Shown here: in pieces, positions 1-7,951 of the stretch
Position numbering within the stretch: position 1 is the first letter of the stretch
Layout: each line of letters begins with the position of its first letter
Source of the DNA: Carnobacteriaceae bacterium zg-84
GTDB lineage: Bacteria > Bacillota > Bacilli > Lactobacillales > Aerococcaceae
NCBI GenBank assembly: GCA_013874835.1
Contig: CP059430.1
Span: 488,864 to 552,863, forward strand
Reading direction: 5' to 3'
Length of the DNA stretch: 64,000 bases
Notes under the pieces: generated by a model
What the model was told of the DNA's origin: nothing
The model's database searches: none
The model's input: the letters and a program-made list of their open reading frames with translations, nothing else
Position numbers and translations under genes: made by a program

Positions 1-1109
1 AAACCTACCCCACATTATTCTACTTTCTCTCAAAATTATAGTCGCCGTTTTCAAGGGACTTCTGTGTTTGAAGATATATTTAATACTATTGTACACCAAG
101 CTATCTCACATCATTTAATTAGCGGCACAGCTTTATTCACAGATTCCACACACATTAAAGCAAACGCCAATAAAAATAAATTTAGAAACGCCGTTATGGA
201 AACCGTTCAAGAACGTAAGCGAGATTTAGAAAACGAAATCAACGCCGAACGAGAAGCTATTGGAAAAAAGCCTTTTAGCTACACAGATAAAATCATCTCT
301 AAAAACATAAAAGAAAGTACGACTGATAAAGAAAGCGGCTATTACCATCGGGATAATAAAGAAAAAGGATTTATGTACTTAGACCATCGTAGTGTAGATG
401 GTAAACACAATTTTATTGTAGACTGCTTTATTACACCGGGGAACGTGCATGATAGTGTACCGTATGTGTCGCGATTAACATATATCATGGATAAATTTAA
501 GTTTGATGTGAATTGTGTCGCGTTAGATAGCGGATATTATAAAAAAGACATTTTAAAATTTTTAGAAGAGAAAAAGATATTTTCTGTGATTGGGTATAGA
601 CGTTTTCATCGCAATCCTGACCATAAGTTTTTTCGATATGATTCATCTAGAGATTGTTTTACGGATACACGTACGGGAGAAATTTATACCTACAGAAACA
701 TTGATAGACAAGGATATAAACAGTATCGTATAAGCGATAACAGTAATAAACGGATACTACGTCGCGCGATAGATGCTGATGTATACGATAGATGTCGTGA
801 ACGTCGATTATCTACGTTTGGGAAAGCACTATATAAACGACGGAAAGAAACGATTGAGCGTAGCTTTGCAGACTCTAAACAAAATCATGGGTATCGGTTT
901 GCATAATATAGAGGGGTAGCCAAGATGCAGCAGTACACTTGGTTATCTTGTGCTGCCCAAAACATGAAAAAAATGGCAATTCTACTCACGAGAGATAGCC
1001 ATTTTTTACAATATAGTTCTTTATTTATCATTTTTAAATGCAAAATCCAACGTATTTTTCAAAACTGGAGAAATACGTTGGATTTTTTATCGCTATTGTC
1101 AACAGTCTG
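1..1109 (+). mobile_element. IS1182-family element, copy 1, cut by window start
   Basis: This is the 3' two thirds of an insertion sequence nearly identical to the complete copy at 7952-9551 but in the opposite orientation. The right terminal inverted repeat (TTGTCAACAGTCTG, ending at 1109) matches the other copy. It abuts a 17-bp-stem hairpin (1112-1147), just as the other copy abuts a terminator hairpin. The left end lies outside the window, so the target duplication cannot be checked here. Confidence 0.9.
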
Positions 1110-1110
1110 A
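1..1110 (+). pseudogene. IS1182-family transposase, 5'-truncated by window edge, internal stop
   Basis: The frame is open from base 1 and encodes the DDE transposase (TDSTHIKANANK catalytic segment near the start, ERSFADSKQNHGYRF near the C-terminus). Compared with the intact copy, codon 904-906 is TAA instead of CAA (Gln), removing the last 68 residues. The same frame continues to 1110 after the stop. A few missense differences from the other copy show that the two have diverged for some time. The shortened product is probably inactive, because the conserved C-terminal YRG segment is lost; that is an inference. The element may still move if the intact copy acts in trans. Confidence 0.85.
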
Positions 1111-1111
1111 G

Positions 1112-1147
1112 GGTGCGAACCAAAAACTTGAGTTTTTGGTTCGCACC
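1112..1147 (-). terminator. queT terminator hairpin, T-tract separated by IS
   Basis: A 17-bp perfect stem (GGTGCGAACCAAAAACT and its complement) with a 2-nt loop lies 20 bases past the queT stop codon. On the minus strand a T-tract should follow it, but the IS1182 terminal repeat starts there instead. A second hairpin copy with the T-tract may lie beyond the left end of the IS, outside the window. Confidence 0.7.
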
Positions 1148-1166
1148 TTTAATTGTATAAATGAAA

Positions 1167-1676
1167 TTATCCTATATATTTTTTCAAATCTATTTTTTTA
1201 TCAAGAGTATATAATAAAATACCGCTAGCTGTCATAATAATCAATTCGCTTAAGACAAGTGGTCCATATAAAGTGAAGAATGCTTCTTCAGCTTGTCCAA
1301 TATAGATGATTAAAAATGTAATAGGTATCATACCGACAAAAGAAAAATTTAGTGTATTAAAAATAAAACGCCCGAGTTTAGATTTAATAAATTTGAATGC
1401 CGCAATGGAAAGAACGGAGCATAGTAATGTAGCACCTGTTCCAAAAATAACGTCGTAAATACCAAATGTTGAAAAAGAATTAACAATAGCAACACCGATA
1501 CCTAATGAAATAATATATTTTTTGTTGTAAATCAATAAATGATTTAAAAATTCAGAAATACGGAATTGAATGGCTCCGTATGCCATAGAAATAACAGGTG
1601 TTCCCAATGTTAAAGCAACATAAACACCTGCCATTAAAGCAAGATAAACTTGCTCTTTAATAGACAACTTTTTCAT
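1167..1676 (-). CDS. queT: QueT-family queuosine precursor transporter
   Basis: The 169-residue integral membrane protein has five to six hydrophobic segments and the QueT-type N-terminus (KEQVYLALMAGVYVALTLG, then AIQFRISEFLNHL). QueT proteins are substrate-binding (S) components of energy-coupling-factor importers that bring in queuosine precursors such as preQ1, sharing the EcfAAT module with other S components. No EcfAAT genes are in the window, which is normal for this group. A preQ1-I riboswitch overlaps its ribosome-binding site, giving independent support for the substrate. ATG at 1676 follows CTAGGAGG at good spacing. It lies 47 bases downstream of the thioredoxin-like gene and may be co-transcribed with it. 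Confidence 0.9.
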   Translation of the reverse strand: MKKLSIKEQVYLALMAGVYVALTLGTPVISMAYGAIQFRISEFLNHLLIYNKKYIISLGIGVAIVNSFSTFGIYDVIFGTGATLLCSVLSIAAFKFIKSKLGRFIFNTLNFSFVGMIPITFLIIYIGQAEEAFFTLYGPLVLSELIIMTASGILLYTLDKKIDLKKYIG

Positions 1677-1680
1677 AGAA

Positions 1681-1720
1681 TCCTCCTAGTTTTTTTTCGT
1701 GGGATGGTTGCGAACCACGT
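1681..1720 (-). promoter_or_regulatory. preQ1-I riboswitch overlapping queT RBS
   Basis: On the minus strand a stem CGTGG/CCACG encloses a short loop TTCGCAACCATC, followed by an A-rich tail (eight A) and CTAGGAGG. This is the layout of preQ1 class I aptamers, whose A-rich tail folds back into the helix. The tail runs directly into the Shine-Dalgarno sequence of queT, so ligand binding would hide the ribosome site (translational control). It begins 4 bases after the stop codon of the upstream gene. Confidence 0.85.
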
Positions 1721-1723
1721 TGA

Positions 1724-2266
1724 TTACGGTTGGAACGATTGTTTATCCAACCAATCACTTAATTGTTTTGGAGTAATACCTTGCATTTCTTCAAAATCTA
1801 ATTTATCCGTTATGACACCTTTTTCTACTTTAGCGACAACGGGCGTACCGCTAATGTGATAAGTTTGTTTAAATACTGTCCATTTTTCTTTGTCTTGATG
1901 AACCGGCAAGACATTGACATAAAAAATAGATGAGTGTAATTGTCTTCTTTGAATCTCTTTTATAAAGAAAGGCTCAAAAAATTGACAATCAGCACATGTT
2001 GGTCTACCAATGTAGACATAAAATGTGTCTTGATTTGCCATTTTTTCTTCAAATGTACTCGGTAATAAGCTATTTAATGTATAGTAGACATCACTATATT
2101 TTTCTTGTATGTGCTGTCGTTCCATTTCTTTTTTGTCAATCATTTCTTGTTTTTCATGCAATAAAGCTGTTGCTTTATCGTGTTGACGAAAGAGATTAAA
2201 AATAAGTGAAAGACTAATGAGGACAAAGAAGATACTGATGTAATAAGGAATAAACGTTTTTTTCAT
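1724..2266 (-). CDS. membrane-anchored thioredoxin-like protein
   Basis: The 180-residue protein has one N-terminal membrane anchor (residues about 8-26), a charged, helix-rich linker (residues 30-65) and a C-terminal thioredoxin-like fold. The redox site is Cys-Ala-Asp-Cys (GRPTCADCQFF) and the cis-proline loop is SGTPVV. It probably sits outside the membrane as a thiol oxidoreductase, similar to the small thioredoxin-like proteins associated with bacteriocin loci in lactic acid bacteria, but no bacteriocin genes are adjacent. ATG follows GGAGG by 9 bases. Its substrate is unknown. It precedes queT by 47 bases, which hold the riboswitch. Confidence 0.8.
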   Translation of the reverse strand: MKKTFIPYYISIFFVLISLSLIFNLFRQHDKATALLHEKQEMIDKKEMERQHIQEKYSDVYYTLNSLLPSTFEEKMANQDTFYVYIGRPTCADCQFFEPFFIKEIQRRQLHSSIFYVNVLPVHQDKEKWTVFKQTYHISGTPVVAKVEKGVITDKLDFEEMQGITPKQLSDWLDKQSFQP

Positions 2267-2391
2267 TTAGGTAACCTCCATGTAACAGTATACGTTTTTT
2301 TTATAAATTTTCAACTTATAAATAGAATATATCCTCAATGTTGTGATAAAATAGATGTGTATATCACTATTCGACTAGGAGGAATTTTTTT

Positions 2392-4368
2392 ATGGTGTCT
2401 ACAAAATCAGTAAATGCAATACGTTTTTTAGGAGTTGATGCTATCAATAAAGCAAAATCAGGACACCCTGGTGTTGTTATGGGAGCGGCTCCAATGGCGT
2501 ATGCTCTTTATGCAAATCATTTCCATGTTAATCCAGAGCAACCTAAATGGTTCAACCGTGATCGCTTTGTATTATCTGCGGGACATGGTTCAGCATTATT
2601 ATACGCTTTATTGCATTTAAGCCAATTTAAAGATGTTACGATTGATGAATTAAAACAATTCCGTCAATTACATTCTAAAACACCAGGACACCCTGAGTAT
2701 GGCTATACACAAGGGGTTGATGCTACATCTGGTCCATTAGGGCAAGGTATTTCTACAGCTATTGGTATGGCTGTTGCAGAGCGTTATTTAGCTGCACAAT
2801 ATAATAAACCAGAATTTCCTGTTGTAGATCATTACACATATGCTATTTGTGGTGACGGTGATTTTATGGAAGGGGTTAGTGCAGAAGCAAGTTCTTATGC
2901 AGGACAACAAAAATTAGGAAAACTAATTGCTTTATATGATTCAAATGATATTTGTTTGGACGGTAAAACAGAAGATGCTTTAACAGAAAGTGTACGTAAA
3001 AGATACGATGCATACGGTTGGCATACACTTTTAGTTGAAGACGGAAATGATGTAGAAGCATTGTCAAAAGCAATTGAAGAAGCAAAAAAAGATCCACGTC
3101 CATCGTTAATTGAAGTAAAAACAATTATTGGTTTTGGTTCTAAAAAACAGGGCACAAATGCTGTGCACGGTGCTCCTTTAGGTGAGGAAGACACAGCGTA
3201 TGCACGTGAACAATTAGGTTGGGACTATGCTCCATTTGAAGTACCAGAAGATGTTTATGCTGATTTTGATGAACATGTTGTCAAACGTGGAAAACAAGCC
3301 TATGACAAATGGATAGATTTAGTTGAAAAATATAAAGCTACTTATCCAGAATTAGCACAAGCATTTGACCGTGTTGTAAACGATGATGTGTTAACAGAAT
3401 TAAAAGAAAATGATTTTCCGGTATATGAAGTTGGTTTTAATCAAGCGACACGTAATTCGTCACAAGATGCCTTAAATGCGATTGCTAAAGTATCTGCACA
3501 ATTTTTAGGTGGTTCTGCTGACTTAGCACATTCTAATATGACATACATTAAAGAAGATACATTACAAGACGATACAAATCGTACACAACGTAATATTCAG
3601 TTTGGTGTTCGTGAATTTGCGATGGGAACTATTTTAAATGGGATGACTTTACACGGAGGTGTACGTGTGTATGGTGGCACATTCTTCGTCTTTAGTGACT
3701 ATCTAAAAGGTGCTATTCGTTTAGCAGCTATTCAAAAATTGCCAGTTACGTATGTCTTTACACATGACAGTATTGCCGTAGGGGAAGACGGCCCAACACA
3801 TGAACCGATTGAGCATTTAGCAGCATTAAGAGCATTACCGAATATAAATGTTATTCGTCCGGCAGATGCAAGAGAAACACAAGGAGCATGGTACTTAGCA
3901 GCAACATCAACACAAACGCCAACAGCATTGGTGTTAACAAGACAAGCATTACCTGTACTAGAAAATACATCTTTTGAAAATGTATCAAAAGGTGCGTATG
4001 TTGTCTATGAAACAAGTGAAACACCAGACTATTTATTATTAGCATCTGGTTCAGAAGTATCATTGTGTATTGAAGCAGCTAAAGTGTTAAAAGAAGAAGG
4101 CAAAGCTGTACGTGTTGTCAGCATGCCATGTTTTGAATTATTTGACAAACAATCTGCTGATTATAAAGAAAGTATTTTACCAAGCAATGTGACAAAACGT
4201 TTTGCTGTTGAAATGGCTGCAACAATGCCATGGTATAAATATGTAGGTTTACAAGGATCTGTTTTAGGGATTGATAGTTTTGGAGAAAGTGGTCCAGCAA
4301 ATGATTTATTAAAACACTTCGGATTTACAGTTGATAATGTGGTTGAACAAGTGAAAAAATTAGGATAA
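2392..4368 (+). CDS. tkt: transketolase
   Basis: Full-length transketolase (658 residues) of the pentose phosphate pathway, moving two-carbon units between sugar phosphates with thiamine diphosphate. Visible signatures are SGHPGVVMGAAPMAYAL near residue 22, the ThDP and metal motif GDGDFMEGVSAEA near 157, and the pyrimidine-domain segment with THDSIAVGEDGPTHEP near 460. ATG follows AGGAGGAATTTTTTT. It is a single-gene unit with its own terminator at 4411, transcribed divergently from the thioredoxin-like gene. Length and motifs are normal for Firmicutes. Confidence 0.98.
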   Translation: MVSTKSVNAIRFLGVDAINKAKSGHPGVVMGAAPMAYALYANHFHVNPEQPKWFNRDRFVLSAGHGSALLYALLHLSQFKDVTIDELKQFRQLHSKTPGHPEYGYTQGVDATSGPLGQGISTAIGMAVAERYLAAQYNKPEFPVVDHYTYAICGDGDFMEGVSAEASSYAGQQKLGKLIALYDSNDICLDGKTEDALTESVRKRYDAYGWHTLLVEDGNDVEALSKAIEEAKKDPRPSLIEVKTIIGFGSKKQGTNAVHGAPLGEEDTAYAREQLGWDYAPFEVPEDVYADFDEHVVKRGKQAYDKWIDLVEKYKATYPELAQAFDRVVNDDVLTELKENDFPVYEVGFNQATRNSSQDALNAIAKVSAQFLGGSADLAHSNMTYIKEDTLQDDTNRTQRNIQFGVREFAMGTILNGMTLHGGVRVYGGTFFVFSDYLKGAIRLAAIQKLPVTYVFTHDSIAVGEDGPTHEPIEHLAALRALPNINVIRPADARETQGAWYLAATSTQTPTALVLTRQALPVLENTSFENVSKGAYVVYETSETPDYLLLASGSEVSLCIEAAKVLKEEGKAVRVVSMPCFELFDKQSADYKESILPSNVTKRFAVEMAATMPWYKYVGLQGSVLGIDSFGESGPANDLLKHFGFTVDNVVEQVKKLG

Positions 4369-4410
4369 TAAAAACCTAACTTAAAAAATAAGATTATATT
4401 TATATACACT

Positions 4411-4451
4411 AAGTGGTGAACGGATGCTTAAATTATCCGTTCACCACTTTT
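4411..4451 (+). terminator. tkt terminator
   Basis: AAGTGGTGAACGGAT pairs with ATCCGTTCACCACTT, followed by a short T-run, 42 bases after the tkt stop codon. Confidence 0.85.
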
Positions 4452-4645
4452 GTTAAATTATCGTGAGATTATATGTGATTCTTATAAAGCAAACAGACAT
4501 GTGTTATGTTGATGTGTTGAAGTGAATGAGATAGATAGTATTTTTAATAAAATGATGAAAACTATCACATAAGTAGTAGCTTTTTTATAGTCTTAGTGGT
4601 ATGATGTGCCAATAATATCATTCGAAAAGAGTTGAATAAATTAAA

Positions 4646-5998
4646 ATGGACATTGTAATTGTTGGTGCTGGAAAAGTTGGTCAAACATTATGCGAAGAAT
4701 TATCGCAAATTCATAATGTGGTGATGATTGACTTATCATCAAATTTAGTAGATGAACTAATGAATAAATACGATATTACAGGTATGGTTGGAAATGGGGC
4801 AAGTATTGACACGCAAAAAGAAGCTGGTGTGGAACATGCGGATATTTTTATTGCAGCAACAGATTCAGATGAAGTCAATTTAATTTCTGCTACTTTAGCG
4901 AAAAAACTAGGTGTACGACATACCGTATCTCGTGTACGAAATCCAGAATATGCAAAACAACTAGACTTTATGAGAAATGCGCTAGGTATTTCTTTAATTA
5001 TCAATCCAGAAATGGCAGCGGCAATGGATATTGCTAGAGCAATTCGCTATGCCTCAGCATCAAATGTTGAAACATTGGCAGGAAATAGAGCCTCTCTTGT
5101 TGAGGTAGACATCACAGACAAATCTACCTTAAATGGTTTGAGTTTAAGTGATTTTAGAACAAAATATGGTTCTGTTTTAGTTTGTATTATTGATAGAGAT
5201 GGCGATGTCTTTATTCCATCTGGTAGTGATACATTACAAGCTAACGATAAAATCTATGTGGCAGGATTGCCAAAGGATATGACGACGTTTCATCGACAAA
5301 TTGGGAACAGTGAAAAAGCCATTAAATCTGTTTTTGTTTTGGGCGGTGGGAAAATTGCATATTATTTATTCAAATTGTTAGAGCATACACACATGGATAT
5401 GAAAGTTATTGAACATAATTTAGAAAAATGTGAACAATTAAGTGCGGAATATCCAGCATTAAAAGTCATTCATGCAGACGGAACAAATCCGGATATTTTA
5501 GATGAACAAGGTTTAGAAAATTATGATGCTTTTGTGTCTTTAACAGGAGTTGATGAAGAAAATTTAATTGCGTCTATTTATGCAGATAAAAAAGGTGTAC
5601 GTAAAGTTATTACGAAAATGAGCCGTACAAATATTTTAAAAGTATTAGATACAAAACAATTAAAGAAAATTGTAACACCTAAAAACTTGATTGCTAGTCA
5701 AATTTCTCGATTTGTTCGTTCACGTGCCAATGCACAAGGTTCACGTGTTGAAGCGTTGTATCGTGTTGCACAAGGTAAGGTTGAAGTACTCATGTTTAAA
5801 GTATCTGAACAGTGTCATATTTTAGATAGACAAATTAAAGATATGCCATTGAAGAAAAATTTATTGATTGCGTATATTTTAAGACAAGGAAAAATTATTT
5901 ATGCGAATGGACGAGATAGTTTACAAGCAGATGATAAAGTCATTGTTATTACAACAAATAAACATTTTTCTGATTTAGAAGATATTTTGGATAAATAG
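4646..5998 (+). CDS. trkA: Trk potassium system regulatory subunit TrkA
   Basis: The 450-residue cytoplasmic protein has two consecutive RCK modules: Rossmann motifs IVGAGKVGQTLCEEL at residue 3 and VLGGGKIAYYLF near residue 231, each followed by a small C-terminal ligand-binding domain. This duplicated form is typical of TrkA partners of TrkH channels, which gate potassium uptake by binding nucleotides (NAD(H), ATP or ADP in studied members). It stands 13 bases upstream of trkH and is clearly co-transcribed with it. The ribosome site is weak (AAAAGAG), and the ATG is the only sensible start ahead of the first Rossmann strand. An extended -10-like TGGTATGAT lies about 45 bases upstream. Confidence 0.95.
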   Translation: MDIVIVGAGKVGQTLCEELSQIHNVVMIDLSSNLVDELMNKYDITGMVGNGASIDTQKEAGVEHADIFIAATDSDEVNLISATLAKKLGVRHTVSRVRNPEYAKQLDFMRNALGISLIINPEMAAAMDIARAIRYASASNVETLAGNRASLVEVDITDKSTLNGLSLSDFRTKYGSVLVCIIDRDGDVFIPSGSDTLQANDKIYVAGLPKDMTTFHRQIGNSEKAIKSVFVLGGGKIAYYLFKLLEHTHMDMKVIEHNLEKCEQLSAEYPALKVIHADGTNPDILDEQGLENYDAFVSLTGVDEENLIASIYADKKGVRKVITKMSRTNILKVLDTKQLKKIVTPKNLIASQISRFVRSRANAQGSRVEALYRVAQGKVEVLMFKVSEQCHILDRQIKDMPLKKNLLIAYILRQGKIIYANGRDSLQADDKVIVITTNKHFSDLEDILDK

Positions 5999-6011
5999 GC
6001 AGGCTCAGAAG

Positions 6012-7484
6012 ATGAATCGAAAAATTATTATTTATTTAATAGGAAAATTATTACTAGTTGAAGCATTATTATTATTGGCACCACTTTTTGTATCCCTAAT
6101 TTATCAAGAAGATTGGAAATACATATCGGCTTATTTAATGACCATAGGATTATTACTCTCATTAAGTTGTATCATGTCATTAAAAAATCCAAAAGGCATT
6201 ACACTACGTGCTAGAGATGGTGCTGTTATTGTCGCATTGGGTTGGATTTTACTCGCCTTTTTTGGAGGTTTGCCATTTGTCTTTTCAGGAGATATTCCAT
6301 CTCTTGTCGACGCATTTTTTGAAACAGCAAGTGGATTTACGACAACTGGTTCCAGCATTTTAACAACACTAGCTCCATTGTCCAAATCAAATTTATTTTG
6401 GAGAAGTTTTACTCACTTAATCGGCGGTATGGGTGTGCTTGTTTTTACGTTAGCAATTTTGCCAGATTCTAAAGCAGATTCCGCACAATTACTGCGAGCT
6501 GAAGTTCCCGGACCTGTTTTTGGAAAACTCGTATCGAAATTAAGCGATACAGCACGTATTTTATATGCGATTTATTTATCTTTAACACTTATTTTAATAC
6601 TTATTTTAGTATTAGGTGGCGTACCGCTATATGACTCAATGCTATTATCATTCGGTACAGCAGGAACAGGTGGTTTTGCCATTAACGATGCAGGATTTTC
6701 TATTTATGCCAATCCAGCTTTTGTTGAATACGTGATTGGTATTGGTATGCTTATATTTGGTATTAACTTTAATTTATTCTTTTTAATGATGATTGGTTAT
6801 GCCAAAGCTGCTTTTAAAGATGAAGAGTTACATTACTATTTAGGTATCGTTATTATTGCCATTTTACTGATTACGCTATCTTTAGCACCAAATTGGGCTA
6901 CGCTAGAAGAAACGTTTAGACATGTGTTGTTTACAGTAGCATCTATTGTAACGACAACGGGATATGCAACAGCTAACTTTGGAGAATGGACATTGTTTGC
7001 TCAAGTGATTGTGTTAATTTTAATGTTTATTGGCGGCTGTGCAGGTTCTACGGCAGGGGGTATGAAAGTATCTCGTATTGTGATGTATATAAAAGAAGCT
7101 GTTTCTGAAATGAAGCGTTTAGGGCATTCAAACCGTATTGTAACGACAAAATTCAATGGGAAAGCATTACGAAAATCAGATAGTACAAAAGTATCGAATT
7201 ATTTACAAATATATCTATTAACCTTTATTCTTTTATTGATTTGTGTGTCTATTGAAGCCCCAGATTTTCTAACGGCATTTTCAAGTGTTGCAGCAACATT
7301 TAATAATATAGGCCCTGGATTAGCAGCGGTTGGTCCTATTTCTAATTTTGCATTTTACTCGGATATGACAAAAATCATTTTATCGTTGAGTATGATAGCA
7401 GGACGTTTGGAAATATATCCAATTATTATTTTATTGGCGCCATCAACGCTTAAAAAATTATTTAAAGGAAATAAAGCTCATTAG
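6012..7484 (+). CDS. trkH: Trk/Ktr-type potassium channel subunit TrkH
   Basis: The 490-residue membrane protein is built of four M1-P-M2 repeats. Selectivity-filter-like loops are visible as ASGFTTTGSS (near residue 110), FGTAGTGGF (near 215), TTTGYATANF (near 315) and NNIGPGLAAVGP (near 430). It conducts potassium and is gated by TrkA, encoded immediately upstream. Length is normal for TrkH. The stop codon is within the terminator hairpin stem at 7473-7507. Confidence 0.95.
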   Translation: MNRKIIIYLIGKLLLVEALLLLAPLFVSLIYQEDWKYISAYLMTIGLLLSLSCIMSLKNPKGITLRARDGAVIVALGWILLAFFGGLPFVFSGDIPSLVDAFFETASGFTTTGSSILTTLAPLSKSNLFWRSFTHLIGGMGVLVFTLAILPDSKADSAQLLRAEVPGPVFGKLVSKLSDTARILYAIYLSLTLILILILVLGGVPLYDSMLLSFGTAGTGGFAINDAGFSIYANPAFVEYVIGIGMLIFGINFNLFFLMMIGYAKAAFKDEELHYYLGIVIIAILLITLSLAPNWATLEETFRHVLFTVASIVTTTGYATANFGEWTLFAQVIVLILMFIGGCAGSTAGGMKVSRIVMYIKEAVSEMKRLGHSNRIVTTKFNGKALRKSDSTKVSNYLQIYLLTFILLLICVSIEAPDFLTAFSSVAATFNNIGPGLAAVGPISNFAFYSDMTKIILSLSMIAGRLEIYPIIILLAPSTLKKLFKGNKAH

Positions 7485-7507
7485 TATGAACTGATGAGCT
7501 TTTTTTG
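7473..7507 (+). terminator. trkAH terminator
   Basis: AAAGCTCAT pairs with ATGAGCTTT, followed by a run of seven T. The stem overlaps the trkH stop codon. Confidence 0.85.
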
Positions 7508-7544
7508 ATATAATAAGAAAAAGTACTCTAAGGAGTGGAAACGA

Positions 7545-7934
7545 ATGAAAATAGTAAAAAAAATTATTTTAGTATTAGGTGGATTAAGTGCTGTAGGATG
7601 GATTTTTACCCTTTTGTCAGCATATCATATCTTACCAGAAATAGCTCATTCCTTTATGCTTATACAAGGGACAGTCGTTCTGACTGGGATGACGTGGCTA
7701 TTATATTTAGGAGTTGGGTTATCGAATGTTTTTTATGCAAGAAAACATGAGATACACGTGGAACAAACGACAAAATTGACGACACGTATTGTATCGTATG
7801 CGATATATGCATTGATATATTGCCTTTTGAAAAAGTTAAGTGTACAAGACTTTTTTGCCTATTTTCTCATGATGTGTGTCTTATTTTTACCAAGCGCTTT
7901 TCTATTCCCTTATTATCTCTTAAAAAGAAATTAG
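7545..7934 (+). CDS. small membrane protein of unknown function
   Basis: I do not recognise this 129-residue protein. It has four hydrophobic segments (about residues 5-27, 36-61, 80-95 and 102-124) with a short basic loop between the second and third, so it is an inner membrane protein with both ends probably inside. ATG follows AAGGAG at about 10 bases. Its stop codon overlaps the terminator palindrome 7933-7951, which an IS1182 element has separated from its T-tract. No catalytic motif is visible. Confidence 0.7.
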   Translation: MKIVKKIILVLGGLSAVGWIFTLLSAYHILPEIAHSFMLIQGTVVLTGMTWLLYLGVGLSNVFYARKHEIHVEQTTKLTTRIVSYAIYALIYCLLKKLSVQDFFAYFLMMCVLFLPSAFLFPYYLLKRN

Positions 7935-7951
7935 CATCTTTTATAGATGCT
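7933..7951. repeat. 19-bp palindromic target duplication, left copy
   Basis: The sequence AGCATCTTTTATAGATGCT is a hairpin (AGCATCT/AGATGCT) and recurs exactly at 9552-9570 on the other side of the IS1182 element. The right copy is followed by seven T, so the original was a rho-independent terminator. The element inserted between hairpin and T-tract and duplicated the whole hairpin. Confidence 0.9.

Noticed and set aside
4452..4645. Possible riboswitch (such as the c-di-AMP class) before trkA
   Set aside because: The 190-base leader shows no motif of a class I can recognise; only an extended -10-like TGGTATGAT is visible.
1110..7951. Composite transposon made of two IS1182 copies
   Set aside because: The enclosed genes (tkt, trkAH, queT) are core genes and each IS has or probably has its own target duplication, indicating separate insertions.
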